The notes below the pieces were generated by a model. It did not search any database. It saw only the letters and a list, made by a program, of their open reading frames with translations, and was not told the DNA's origin. Below are positions 43,667-52,566 of a stretch of 64,000 nt of DNA, piece by piece. The position numbers and the translations under genes were made by a program. Location: NCBI GenBank assembly GCA_016787525.1, contig JAEUUP010000129.1:42540-106539 (forward strand). The letters are read 5' to 3'. This DNA comes from Saprospiraceae bacterium (GTDB lineage: Bacteria; Bacteroidota; Bacteroidia; Chitinophagales; Saprospiraceae). How positions within the stretch are numbered: the first letter of the stretch is position 1; each line of letters starts with the position of its first letter.

Positions 43667-44206
43667 CTAAACATCAAAAAACACCGTCTCATTATCACCC
43701 TGCATGTGAATATCGAAGGTATAAACCGTTTTACCGCCCAATTCACCCCGTTGCGCAATCAGTGTTGCACGACGCTCTTCTGGCACGCTTCGTAGCACTT
43801 CGTCTTGGGCATTGGCTTCTGTTTCATCAGAAAAATACAACCGCGTAAAAGCGTGAACCAACAAACCGCGCATCATAACAACGACGCTGATATGCGGTGC
43901 TTGCCCTTCAAAAGATTGTGGTTTGATGGTATTGAAAATAAAACGATTCTGTTCGTCTGTACCCGTTCCAAAACGACCTATGGCTTTGATGTCAGGTTGC
44001 CACAATTCAATCATCGCATCGGGAATGGCTACACCTTCGCCATCCAATACTTGCCCAATGATTTGGATGTGTTCGCCTGCACTATTTTCATCCACAAGGC
44101 TGCCTGTAATGATGTTTGTATGATTATAGCCATACTGTTTTGGTACTAAACCGTAAGCAAAATAAGGGCCTACCGTTTGCGAAGGTGTTTGCAATAATTC
44201 AATCAT
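43667..44206 (-). CDS. pcaG: Protocatechuate 3,4-dioxygenase alpha subunit
   Basis: A 179-residue intradiol dioxygenase subunit starting at the ATG at 44206 (MIELLQTPSQTVGPYF); an 18-residue extension is unlikely. SQTVGPYFAYGL, GEGVAIPDAMIELWQPD and the oxygenase fold match PcaG. The alpha subunit lacks the full Fe ligand set found in beta, as is normal. With PcaH it opens the protocatechuate ring to 3-carboxymuconate. It is 31 bp downstream of pcaH. It carries no exact copy of the 10-mer. Confidence 0.9.
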   Translation of the reverse strand: MIELLQTPSQTVGPYFAYGLVPKQYGYNHTNIITGSLVDENSAGEHIQIIGQVLDGEGVAIPDAMIELWQPDIKAIGRFGTGTDEQNRFIFNTIKPQSFEGQAPHISVVVMMRGLLVHAFTRLYFSDETEANAQDEVLRSVPEERRATLIAQRGELGGKTVYTFDIHMQGDNETVFFDV

Positions 44207-44237
44207 TATCAATAATTTATGTGCAAAAACAAAAGTT

Positions 44238-44927
44238 TTAGATACCAAAAGGATTGGCATGAGACCCCCTCAGTATAATATCAAATTCATAGCCCAAAGC
44301 GAAGTTGGGTTCTGTCAAATCGAGGGTAAATTTAGAAATCATTGCTTCCCGATTTTTCTCTGGCGCACCTTTATAAATAGGGTCGTACTGCAAAAGCGGG
44401 TCGCCTGGGAAATACATCTGAGTCACCAATCGCGTCGCAATTTGAGGACCAAACAGCGAAAAGTGAATGTGATTGGGTCGCCAAGCGTTGTGGTGATTGC
44501 CCCATGGATAAGCACCTGGCTTGATTGTATAAAACTTGTAACGCCCTTCCTCATCAGTCAACGTTCTGCCACCGCCAACGAAATTAGGATCAAGTGGTGC
44601 AGCGTGCTGGTCAACCTTATGCACGTAGCGACCTGCTGCATTGGCTTGCCAAATTTCAATCAGTGTATGGCGAATGGGCTGCCCAAACTGGTCTAAAACA
44701 CGACCTGACACCACAATGCGTTCACCCAATGGCTCACCATTCACACATCCGTTTTTAGTCAAATCATTGTCCAATGGACTGATGCTGTCTAAGCCAAAAA
44801 CAGGACCTGTACGTTCCGACAAATTGGCTTTTATGGGTAATAATTCCCGTTTGGGCGCACGCAAAATCGTGGATTGATAGTCAGGAAATAGGTACGATGG
44901 ATGTACCAACCAGTCTCTTTTGTCCAT
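44238..44927 (-). CDS. pcaH: Protocatechuate 3,4-dioxygenase beta subunit
   Basis: A 229-residue subunit carrying the non-haem Fe(III) site. The intradiol signature RVLDQFGQPIRHTLIEIWQANAAGRYVHKVDQ is intact. Ligand residues are visible as the Tyr in AGRYVH, the Tyr of IKPGAYPWGNH and the histidines in RPNHIHFSLFG. N-terminal HPSYLFPDYQSTILRAPKRELLPI is typical of PcaH. It is in an operon with pcaDC (33 bp upstream) and pcaG. A 10-mer at 44266 encodes ILRG near the C-terminus. Confidence 0.93.
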   Translation of the reverse strand: MDKRDWLVHPSYLFPDYQSTILRAPKRELLPIKANLSERTGPVFGLDSISPLDNDLTKNGCVNGEPLGERIVVSGRVLDQFGQPIRHTLIEIWQANAAGRYVHKVDQHAAPLDPNFVGGGRTLTDEEGRYKFYTIKPGAYPWGNHHNAWRPNHIHFSLFGPQIATRLVTQMYFPGDPLLQYDPIYKGAPEKNREAMISKFTLDLTEPNFALGYEFDIILRGSHANPFGI

Positions 44928-44960
44928 TTTTAAAAGTCGTTAGTAGTTATTCGTTATTAT

Positions 44961-46115
44961 TCAAAACCCTTCTGAATATACTTTTTTCGCAATTTTATAA
45001 GCATTATTTGATACAGGCACGCCTGCATAAACCCCAATATGCAGCAAAACTTCTTTGATGTCTTCCATCGTCGCACCCGTATTTTTCGTCGCTCTGATGT
45101 GCATGGCTACTTCTTCATCGTGCCCCAAAGCTGCTAAAACGGCAATGGTAATCATGCTTCGTTCTCGCTTCGTCAAATGAGGACGTGACCAGACTGCTCC
45201 CCAAGCACTATTCGTGATGTACTCTTGAAAATCTTTATCAAAATCTGTTTTATTCGCTTCTGCCTTATCCACATGTGCATTACCAAGCACAGTTCGACGG
45301 GTTTTCATACCTTGTTCGTAAAGGCTTGTCGGTTTGTCGAAAACGAAATCAATAATATATTTAGAAATAATGGATGGGGCTTCCACACAAGGAATATGCC
45401 CCACCCCATCAACAAGAATGTATGCTGAATTAGGAATTTTTTCCGCCATAGCTTTCACCAAATCTGGCGGTGTAGAGCCATCTTGACTACCTGCGAAACA
45501 CAGCGTCGGCACAGAAATTTGAGTAATGTCATCAGTCAAATCATTGTCTCTAATTGCCGCACACGCTCTGGCATAACCCTCGACATAAGTATTTGACAAC
45601 ATGTTTTTGTAGCCCGTCAACTCATTCTGATGATTTTGATGAAAATTCTCAGAAAACCACACCTTCATCACCCCCTCAGTAATGGACGTAATACCATTGG
45701 TTTTTACAGCATGGATGCGGGCATTCCACCCCTCAGTATTACCGATTTTGGGTGCAGTATTGCTCAAAATCAATTTTTCCAATCTATCCGCATGATGCAC
45801 TGCCAAATATTGTCCGATGATGCCCCCGATTGACAAGCCCACGTACACCACTTTTTTTATATTCAAAGCATCTAATAAACCTACTACATCTGCGGCATAA
45901 TCACCAATAGAAACCGTTTCGTCTGCCAAACTTGATAGACCATGCCCTTGTTTGTCGAAACGAATGATATTACCATATTTTTTCAATTCCGCCACAACAC
46001 CATCCCAAATTCTAAAATCTGTACCCAGCGAATTGACAAACAAAAAGGTTGTATCACATTGGTTATCAATGTATTCGTAATGAATTGTTGCGTTTTTTAT
46101 TTTTATGAAAGTCAT
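44961..46115 (-). CDS. pcaDC: Fused 3-oxoadipate enol-lactonase and 4-carboxymuconolactone decarboxylase
   Basis: A 384-residue two-domain enzyme. Residues 1-260 are an alpha/beta hydrolase (PcaD) with FVNSLGTDFRIWDGVV, nucleophile GLSIGGIIGQ and DGVGHIPCVEAP. Residues 265-384 are the AhpD-like carboxymuconolactone decarboxylase (PcaC): GNAHVDKAEANKTDFDKDFQEYITNSAWGAVWSRPHLTKRERSMITIAVLAALGHDEEVAMHIRA. Together they catalyse two consecutive steps to 3-oxoadipate. Such fusions (pcaL) are known in Actinobacteria and some others. It starts 3 bp after pobA. 10-mer copies 45672 and 45729 are only 57 bp apart. Confidence 0.92.
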   Translation of the reverse strand: MTFIKIKNATIHYEYIDNQCDTTFLFVNSLGTDFRIWDGVVAELKKYGNIIRFDKQGHGLSSLADETVSIGDYAADVVGLLDALNIKKVVYVGLSIGGIIGQYLAVHHADRLEKLILSNTAPKIGNTEGWNARIHAVKTNGITSITEGVMKVWFSENFHQNHQNELTGYKNMLSNTYVEGYARACAAIRDNDLTDDITQISVPTLCFAGSQDGSTPPDLVKAMAEKIPNSAYILVDGVGHIPCVEAPSIISKYIIDFVFDKPTSLYEQGMKTRRTVLGNAHVDKAEANKTDFDKDFQEYITNSAWGAVWSRPHLTKRERSMITIAVLAALGHDEEVAMHIRATKNTGATMEDIKEVLLHIGVYAGVPVSNNAYKIAKKVYSEGF

Positions 46116-46118
46116 TTT

Positions 46119-47297
46119 TTAAATCTCTTTCAAACCCACATAATTCTCAGCTATCGTTGCTTCATAGTTTTTCGACACGCTGATATAATCGAATTTAGCT
46201 TTTTGCAATTGATTGGTGTAAGAGCCATGTTCATCCATTTTATGCATCAAAGTTGTCATAAAGTTAGAAAAATCTTGAGCGCGCCACACCCGACGCAAAC
46301 AGTCTTCCGAATAAGTTTTTAAACCAGAATCATCGCCTTTTTCAAACCAATTTATCAAAGCCTTAGACAAAAAGCGAATATCAGCAACAGCTAAATTCAA
46401 GCCTTTCCCACCCGTGGGCGGCACGATATGCGCCGCATCACCTGCCAAAAACAAACGACCATGCTGCATATTGTCAATCATAAAACTCCGCATCGGTGTG
46501 ATGCTTTTCTCAAAAATTTCGCCTCGATTGAGTTTAAAACCAGCACCATCATCCAACCGCACATCCAATTCGTCCCAAATGCGTTCATCCGACCAGTTTT
46601 CCACCTTATCATCATTCGTCACTTGCAAATACAAGCGGCTCACTTCTGCCGAACGCATACTCAACAAGGCAAACCCGTTTTTATGGTACGAATAAATCAA
46701 TTCATCAGAAGCTGGCGGAGCATAAGCCAAAATACCCAACCAAGAAAAAGGATATTCGATGCGAAATTCTTGGTAACTGTCCTTGGGCAAATGTTTGCGA
46801 CCAATACCATGAAAACCATCACAAGCCGCCACAAAATCGCAATTCAATACCTTTTCTGCCCCCCCCTCAGTATAAACGATGCTGGGCGCATCCGTCTCAA
46901 CACCTTCGATGTGTGTGGCTGTGGCTTCAAACTTGATTTCGATACCACGCTCGGCACAGGTCTCAATCATGTCTTTCACGATTTCCTGTTGCCCATAAAT
47001 CGTGATATGTCGCCCTCCTGTGTGTTCGCCGAAAGGAATATGTATTTTTTTATTATTGAAACTCAAATACACACCGTGATGCTCGTCGCCCTCACGACGC
47101 ATCCGTCCTCCGACACCCAGTTCGTTGAACAAATCTACCGTGTTTTGCTCCAACAAGCCTGCTCGCACACGATTGATGACATATTGTTTGCTCCTATTTT
47201 CTAAAATAAGTGAACGGATGCCTGCCTTTTGAAGAATAAGTGCAAGTGTCAAACCTGCTGGCCCCGCACCGATGATGCCAACTTGTACTTTTGCCAT
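46119..47297 (-). CDS. pobA: 4-hydroxybenzoate 3-monooxygenase
   Basis: A 392-residue class A flavoprotein that converts 4-hydroxybenzoate to protocatechuate with NAD(P)H and O2. The FAD-binding GAGPAGL (residues 10-16), the DG motif CDGFHGIGR and the GD motif LFLAGDAAHIVPPTGGKGLNLAVAD are intact. VINRVRAGLLEQNTVDLF and the C-terminus match PobA. It is the first gene of the pob-pca operon, so its promoter should lie in 47298-47400. A 10-mer at 46863 encodes TEGGA. Confidence 0.93.
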   Translation of the reverse strand: MAKVQVGIIGAGPAGLTLALILQKAGIRSLILENRSKQYVINRVRAGLLEQNTVDLFNELGVGGRMRREGDEHHGVYLSFNNKKIHIPFGEHTGGRHITIYGQQEIVKDMIETCAERGIEIKFEATATHIEGVETDAPSIVYTEGGAEKVLNCDFVAACDGFHGIGRKHLPKDSYQEFRIEYPFSWLGILAYAPPASDELIYSYHKNGFALLSMRSAEVSRLYLQVTNDDKVENWSDERIWDELDVRLDDGAGFKLNRGEIFEKSITPMRSFMIDNMQHGRLFLAGDAAHIVPPTGGKGLNLAVADIRFLSKALINWFEKGDDSGLKTYSEDCLRRVWRAQDFSNFMTTLMHKMDEHGSYTNQLQKAKFDYISVSKNYEATIAENYVGLKEI

Positions 47298-47660
47298 ATT
47301 TGAGTGACTGAGAGTGTTATTAAATATTGTTTTTTAATGCTACAAAGGTCGAAAATACTGAGGGGTCTCTATTGGATTTTTAAAGAAATTACTTGCACAA
47401 ATCAAACATGTTTATAAGGCAAACAAATCAATCAGTCATATTTTATTTGCTAATTCGGCACAAATAAAGATTTTTTGCCTAAAAAGCCATTTTTTGTATT
47501 TGTCATTTTAAAACATCATTTTTTGTATTGCAAAACCTACCCACAATGAATAGTTTTTTCAAATGGATACAAAAGGTCGTGATTTATATTCAGTCATTAC
47601 ACCATTGTGCTTTATGGCTTTTTTTATATTTTTACGGAAAATAGGATAAAACAGTTAAAA
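47298..47660. other. Divergent intergenic region before pobA
   Basis: Should hold the promoter of the pob-pca operon and of the DinB-like gene. A 10-mer copy lies at 47356. A related AT-rich word (CATTTTTTGTATT) occurs twice at about 47491 and 47518. No convincing operator palindrome or RNA gene was seen. Confidence 0.45.
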
Positions 47661-48179
47661 ATGCACTCAAAAGCAACCATTCAGCAGCAGATTAAAGACA
47701 ACTACGAGTCATTCGCGCAATTTGTAGAACACCAAGCACCCCCTCAGTATGAGACCATGCCCAACGGAAAATGGTCGAGTGGGCAGAATCTCGACCATCT
47801 CAATCGAGCCATCCGTCCAGTAAACCTGGCTTTGAGCTTGCCCAAGCCTCTTTTGCGTTTATTGTTCGGCAAAGCCAAACGTTCTTCTCGCAATTATGAC
47901 GAAGTTGTCGCAAACTATCAAACAAAATTAGCCGCTGGTGCTAAGGCATCTCGTGCTTTCGTCCCCCCTCAGTCCTATTTCGACGAACGAGCCAGTTTGT
48001 TAAAAAAATTCCGTCAGAACTACAATAAAATGGCAGATTTGATAGAAAAATGGTCGGAAGACGACTTAGATTCTCTCAGATTGCCACATCCTATTCTGGG
48101 AAAATTGACTGTGCGTGAAATGTTATTTTTTACGATTTATCACGCTGAACACCATTTAAAATCATTAAAAACAAGGTAA
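47661..48179 (+). CDS. DinB-superfamily protein
   Basis: A 172-residue four-helix-bundle protein started at 47661 (MHSKATIQQQIKDN). The metal-binding histidines of the DinB/DUF1569 type are in GQNLDHLNRA and the C-terminal IYHAEHHLKSL. Members include bacillithiol- and mycothiol-dependent transferases, but many are uncharacterised. It ends 2 bp before the paaI-like gene, so they are probably co-transcribed. 10-mer at 47740 and variant at 47965, both read as PPQ. Confidence 0.75.
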   Translation: MHSKATIQQQIKDNYESFAQFVEHQAPPQYETMPNGKWSSGQNLDHLNRAIRPVNLALSLPKPLLRLLFGKAKRSSRNYDEVVANYQTKLAAGAKASRAFVPPQSYFDERASLLKKFRQNYNKMADLIEKWSEDDLDSLRLPHPILGKLTVREMLFFTIYHAEHHLKSLKTR

Positions 48180-48181
48180 TA

Positions 48182-48595
48182 ATGACCATTCCGCAGCAAG
48201 TTTTAGAAAAAATGTGGGCAAACGACCACTTCAGCCAATGGCTCGACCTTAAAATTGATGCCATTACTGAGGGGGTCTGTCGGCTGCATTTCATCGTTCG
48301 GAAAGAGATGCTGAATGGACACCAAACTGTTCATGGAGGCATTTTATTTTCGGCAGCAGACTCCGCTTTTGCCTTTGCTTGCAATTCGCATGGACGATTG
48401 GCTGTGGGATTGGAGGTGTCCATCTCCTACACCAAGTCAGCCCAACAAGGCGAAATACTCACTGTCGAAGCCCAAGAAGTGTATTTAGGCAACAAAACGA
48501 GTGTTTATGATGTCAAAATTAGGAATGAACAAGCTGAGGTAGTAGCTGTTTTTAAGGGAACGGCTTATCGGACGAGTAAAAATGTTTTAGGATGA
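48182..48595 (+). CDS. paaI: PaaI-like hotdog thioesterase
   Basis: A 137-residue hotdog-fold acyl-CoA thioesterase. NGHQTVHGGILFSAADSAFAFACNS is the PaaI signature with its catalytic Asp and Gly-rich turn. PaaI relieves CoA trapping in phenylacetate breakdown by hydrolysing ring-hydroxylated CoA esters. The paaZ gene lies 1.9 kb downstream with two hypotheticals and a KilA-N gene between. Its stop overlaps the next start by 4 bp (ATGA). 10-mer at 48265. Confidence 0.85.
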   Translation: MTIPQQVLEKMWANDHFSQWLDLKIDAITEGVCRLHFIVRKEMLNGHQTVHGGILFSAADSAFAFACNSHGRLAVGLEVSISYTKSAQQGEILTVEAQEVYLGNKTSVYDVKIRNEQAEVVAVFKGTAYRTSKNVLG

Positions 48596-49131
48596 AATTA
48601 CGAATTATTATTCTTTTAGTTTTGTTTTCTTCTCTGAGAATATGTTTTAGTCAATCTGTTGATTGTTTTATTACAAAACAATTCAATGTTTCTATTTTCC
48701 CTGCTTCATATGAAGCTAAAGGGCTTTATTTGGATTACTTTAAAAGGTTTACACCTATTCGATTTGAGGTAATAGAAGCTGAAGGTTTATTAAAAAAGCA
48801 AATAAAGAAAATTGTTAAATCAAGTTTAGACAAAAACTCTTTGTTTCGAGTGAAACATAGCCATAAAGTATATCGTCGGTTGAGACATTACAATAGGTTA
48901 TATTTCGGTTATATCAATGAAAGCGGCGAAAGAGTTTTGATGATAGAAGCTCGCTGGATTGATAGAGAAAACTTTAAAGAATGTGAAACAGAATATGATT
49001 ATATTTTCCATGGAGGAGCAAGTATTTGGAATATAGAGTTTAACTTGAATACCAAAACCTTTTCAGGGTTTGGTACACATGACAACTTAGGTTATTTTAA
49101 TAGTAAAACTGTAAATGAAAAGTCATGTTAG
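48592..49131 (+). CDS. Hypothetical secreted protein
   Basis: A 179-residue protein with a signal peptide (MKLRIIILLVLFSSLRICFSQ). It is rich in Tyr, Phe, Lys and Arg. I do not recognise the family. The start overlaps the paaI stop by 4 bp and its end overlaps the next gene by 7 bp, so translation is likely coupled. It is more AT-rich than the catabolic genes around it and has no 10-mer. Confidence 0.6.
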   Translation: MKLRIIILLVLFSSLRICFSQSVDCFITKQFNVSIFPASYEAKGLYLDYFKRFTPIRFEVIEAEGLLKKQIKKIVKSSLDKNSLFRVKHSHKVYRRLRHYNRLYFGYINESGERVLMIEARWIDRENFKECETEYDYIFHGGASIWNIEFNLNTKTFSGFGTHDNLGYFNSKTVNEKSC

Positions 49132-49325
49132 AAGCTATTTTTGAGTTTTTCACCTATATTATTTTCGATTTTGTAGCAAAAATCATCATAACACCTATTT
49201 TAGAACTCATTTTAAAGTTCTTCAATATTCCAATTGTAGATAGGCTTTTTAGCGGTTTAGCTAAGATTTTAGCTGTTGTATTTGTACTTTTGTTTATTTG
49301 GGTGTGTTTAAGCCTTATCTTTTAA
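49125..49325 (+). CDS. Small membrane protein
   Basis: A 66-residue protein, nearly all hydrophobic with two probable transmembrane helices (EFFTYIIFDFVAKIIITPILELILKFF and LAKILAVVFVLLFIWVCLSLIF). It overlaps the preceding gene by 7 bp. No family is recognised. It is supported by operon position more than by sequence. Confidence 0.5.
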   Translation: MLEAIFEFFTYIIFDFVAKIIITPILELILKFFNIPIVDRLFSGLAKILAVVFVLLFIWVCLSLIF

Positions 49326-49520
49326 AGTTATTAGGATCAATGCCTCGTTTTTCCAAAAAAGCTTGAACATTGAAACAAATACCATTCATCAACTCAATAT
49401 CGGATGACCAATCAATCATTCATTCGGTCAGCAACGATAGAAATTTATGCGGATACCCAAAATAAATAGTACCCCTCAGTATTTGCGAATCTACCATAGC
49501 GCATTTTTATTCCCGATATA

Positions 49521-49550
49521 TTTGGAATTATTTTTTATTCCGTATATTTG
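49521..49550 (+). promoter_or_regulatory. Bacteroidota-type promoter before KilA-N gene
   Basis: TTTG at 49521-49524, an 18-bp spacer, then TATATTTG at 49543-49550, matching the TTTG and TAnnTTTG elements. The start codon is at 49587. A further TATATTTG lies at 49517-49524. Confidence 0.65.
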
Positions 49551-49586
49551 CGGTATTGTTCAACACTGTAATTGTCCGCAAGTTTT

Positions 49587-50450
49587 ATGTCAAAAAAAAG
49601 AATCATAGAAGTCAAGGGCATCCCTATTTCTATCCATAAGGAAGATTATATTTCGCTCTCAGACATAGCCAATGGTTTTGAAGGCGGTACAGGTCTTATT
49701 GAAAAATGGATTCGTAATAAAAATACTATTGAGTACCTTGCTGTTTGGGAATCATTATACAATCCAGATTTTAATTCCCCCGAATTCGAGGGAATTAAAA
49801 TGGAAGCTGGTACAAATCGCTTTATGATGTCAGCCAAACAATGGATTCAAAAAACGAATGCGATTGGTATCACAGCAAGCGCAGGACGATACGGCGGCAC
49901 ATATGCACATGAAGATATTGCGACTGAGTTTTGCTCATGGCTAAGTCCTGAGTTTAAACTATATCTCATCAGAGAGTTTCAAAGGCTCAAAAAACAAGAA
50001 GCGGCTCTCCAAAATGAAGAGTGGAACTTTAAAAGGGCTTTGTCAAAAGTAAATTATAAGATTCATACAGACGCTATCAAAGATAATATCCTACCCATTT
50101 TGCATCTCCCCAAAGACCAACAAAGTATCGTTTATGCGTCCGAAGCCGATATTTTGAACATGGCTTTGTTTGGTATGACTTCAAAAGACTGGAAACTCCA
50201 AAACCCAGACTTGGCGATTAAAGGTCATAATATCCGCGATTATGCAGATTTGCACCAATTGACAGTATTGTCAAATTTGGAAAGTTACAATGCCATTATG
50301 ATTAGTCAAAATGTTCCGCAAGACCAGCGACTCATTGAATTGAATCGTATTGCTATTTCGCAACTCAAGACATTGCGTTCAATGACAAATTTTGCTTTAG
50401 ACAAATTGAAAAGTCCAAACTTGAAAATTTTGGAAAAACTTGATAAATAA
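49587..50450 (+). CDS. KilA-N domain protein
   Basis: A 287-residue protein started at the ATG at 49587 (MSKKRIIEVKGIPIS), not the in-frame TTG upstream. The KilA-N domain covers about residues 10-130, with YISLSDIANGF, LIEKWIRNKNTIEYLAVWE and YGGTYAHEDIATEFCSWLSPEFKLYLIREFQRLK. The rest is helical. KilA-N is a DNA-binding domain common in phages and mobile elements. The cellular role of this stand-alone form is unknown. It has no 10-mer and sits between paaI-like and paaZ genes, so it is probably acquired. Confidence 0.85.
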   Translation: MSKKRIIEVKGIPISIHKEDYISLSDIANGFEGGTGLIEKWIRNKNTIEYLAVWESLYNPDFNSPEFEGIKMEAGTNRFMMSAKQWIQKTNAIGITASAGRYGGTYAHEDIATEFCSWLSPEFKLYLIREFQRLKKQEAALQNEEWNFKRALSKVNYKIHTDAIKDNILPILHLPKDQQSIVYASEADILNMALFGMTSKDWKLQNPDLAIKGHNIRDYADLHQLTVLSNLESYNAIMISQNVPQDQRLIELNRIAISQLKTLRSMTNFALDKLKSPNLKILEKLDK

Positions 50451-50474
50451 TAAAAGCCTGAAAATCAAATAAAT

Positions 50475-52514
50475 ATGACCAAATTATACAATTATGCACT
50501 CGGAAAATGGCATTTGCCGATGGGTTCAGAGACCCCTCAGTATAATGCCCTCAATAGCAATTTGATAGGTGTTGCAGGTGATTTTTCGGATTATGGGGCG
50601 ATGTGCGACTATGCACGAACGGTTGGAGGCAAGGCTTTGCGCAGAATGACGTTTTTTGAACGCGGTATGATGCTTAAAAAATTAGCCTTGTATTTGACCG
50701 AGCGAAAGCCGAAATATTACAAAATATCGGCACTCACAGGAGCTACCAAAACCGATTCGTGGATTGATATTGACGGCGGCATCGGCAATCTGTTTACTTA
50801 TGCCAGTTTGCGCCGACAATTGGGCAACGAATCATTTTATGTGGACGGTGCGGCAGTAAAATTAGGCAAAAACGGCACTTTTATCGGACAACACGTGTGT
50901 GTTCCGAAGCAAGGTGTAGCGATTCATATCAATGCGTTCAATTTCCCTGTTTGGGGTATGTTGGAAAAATGTGCAGTCAACTGGCTTGCAGGTGTGCCAG
51001 CCATTGTAAAAGCCTCTGAAATCACCTCTTTTTTGACCGAAGCTGTGGTTAGAGACATTGTGGCGAGTGGCATTTTGCCCGAAGGGGCGTTGCAATTCAT
51101 TGGTGGTCGTGGACATGGTATTTTAGATTTTGTCACGATGCAAGACGTTGTCACCTTCACAGGCTCGGCTTCGACAGGTAAAATACTGAGGGGGTTGCCC
51201 CGCCTCAACGAGCATTCAGTACCGTTTACGATGGAAGCTGACTCGCTCAATGCCATGATTTTGGGCGAAGACATCACACCAGATATGCCAGAATTTGATA
51301 TTTTTATCAAAAACGTCCGCAACGAAATCATCATCAAAACGGGGCAAAAATGTACAGCCGTGCGGCGTATTATTGTACCTGAACGCCTTTTGGAAGATGT
51401 TCAAATTGCTTTGGGCATCGAATTGAAAAAAGTAACCATTGGCGACCCCTCAGTAGAAGGCGTGCGCATGGGTGCTTTGGTGAGCCAAACGCAACGCCAG
51501 CGTGTGCATGAAAACATCAAAAAACTGCTCAAAGCCTCATCCATTGTAGTAGGCGATTTAGAAAAATTTGAAGTTGTCGGCGCAGATAAAATTGATGGTT
51601 CATTTTTGCCACCCATTCTTCTATTGAACGAAAAACCATTTAACAATACAGAATCGCATGAAATTGAAGCCTTTGGACCCGTCGCAACTTTGATGCCGTA
51701 CAAAGGTTTGGACCAAGCGATTGAGTTGGCAAACAAGGGTAAAGGCTCATTAGTATCCACAATTTGCAGTTACACCCCCTCAGTATGTCGTGACTACTTG
51801 ATGAACGCAGGCGCATTTCATGGAAGAATACTATTTTTGAACCGCGAATCTGCCCCCGAAAGTACAGGTCATGGCGCACCTATGCCTTTAATGACGCATG
51901 GCGGTCCGGGTCGTGCAGGCGGCGGCGAGGAAATGGGTGGTCTGCGGGGCGTTTTCCATTATTTACAACGTGTCGCAGTGCAAGGGCATCCGACCATGAT
52001 TTCGCAAGTGACGCAAACTTATAAAGTTGGTGGCGCATACACCATCAAAGAAATGCACCCTTTTTTGCACTATTTTGATGAATTAGAAATCGGTGAAACG
52101 CTTTTGACAGAAAAACACACCGTAACAGAAGACGATATTGCCCAATTCGCAGAACTCACAGGCGATAAATTTTATGCTCATACTGACCCAACAGCTTTAG
52201 AAGGCACTCCTTTTTCGGGCATTGTGGCGCATGGTTATTACATTCTGTCTCGTGCCGCTGGGCTTTTTGTCGAACCGCAAAAAGGACCCGTTTTGTTGAA
52301 TTATGGACTCGATGAATGTCGTTTTTTGAAACCTGTTTATCCAAATTCGACAATTGGTGTGCGTTTTACCTGCAAAGAAAAAAATGAAGTTGAACAAAAA
52401 CCAGATGATACCTTGCCGCCACGCGGCATCGTCAAGTGGCTCGTAGATGTTTATGACGAGACAGGCGAAACGGTGGCTTTGGCGACGATAATGACGATGG
52501 TTAGGAAAAAGTGA
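50475..52514 (+). CDS. paaZ: Bifunctional oxepin-CoA hydrolase/3-oxo-5,6-dehydrosuberyl-CoA dehydrogenase
   Basis: A 679-residue PaaZ. Residues 1-520 are an aldehyde dehydrogenase: INAFNFPVWGMLEK, FTGSASTGKIL, and the catalytic Cys in TGQKCTAVRRI. Residues 540-679 are a MaoC-type hotdog hydratase (DIAQFAELTGDKFYAHTDPTA ... GIVAHGYYILSRAAGL). It opens the oxepin-CoA ring and oxidises the aldehyde in the phenylacetate pathway. paaABCDE and paaK are not in this window. It carries four 10-mers (50533, 51184, 51446, 51776) and one 1 bp after its stop (52516). Confidence 0.93.
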   Translation: MTKLYNYALGKWHLPMGSETPQYNALNSNLIGVAGDFSDYGAMCDYARTVGGKALRRMTFFERGMMLKKLALYLTERKPKYYKISALTGATKTDSWIDIDGGIGNLFTYASLRRQLGNESFYVDGAAVKLGKNGTFIGQHVCVPKQGVAIHINAFNFPVWGMLEKCAVNWLAGVPAIVKASEITSFLTEAVVRDIVASGILPEGALQFIGGRGHGILDFVTMQDVVTFTGSASTGKILRGLPRLNEHSVPFTMEADSLNAMILGEDITPDMPEFDIFIKNVRNEIIIKTGQKCTAVRRIIVPERLLEDVQIALGIELKKVTIGDPSVEGVRMGALVSQTQRQRVHENIKKLLKASSIVVGDLEKFEVVGADKIDGSFLPPILLLNEKPFNNTESHEIEAFGPVATLMPYKGLDQAIELANKGKGSLVSTICSYTPSVCRDYLMNAGAFHGRILFLNRESAPESTGHGAPMPLMTHGGPGRAGGGEEMGGLRGVFHYLQRVAVQGHPTMISQVTQTYKVGGAYTIKEMHPFLHYFDELEIGETLLTEKHTVTEDDIAQFAELTGDKFYAHTDPTALEGTPFSGIVAHGYYILSRAAGLFVEPQKGPVLLNYGLDECRFLKPVYPNSTIGVRFTCKEKNEVEQKPDDTLPPRGIVKWLVDVYDETGETVALATIMTMVRKK

Positions 52515-52542
52515 CCCCCTCAGTATATTTGCAGTTTTTTAG

Positions 52543-52550
52543 TATTTTTG
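52543..52550 (+). promoter_or_regulatory. -7 box before ptuA-like gene
   Basis: TATTTTTG matches TAnnTTTG, 16 bp before the start codon. A second match, TATATTTG, lies at 52524-52531, overlapping a 10-mer copy. The -33 elements are unclear. Confidence 0.4.
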
Positions 52551-52566
52551 CATAAAATTTTAAAAA

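Noticed and set aside
46428..47204. 258-residue frame opposite pobA
   Set aside because: Runs antisense to an intact, well-recognised pobA and its translation has no known motif.
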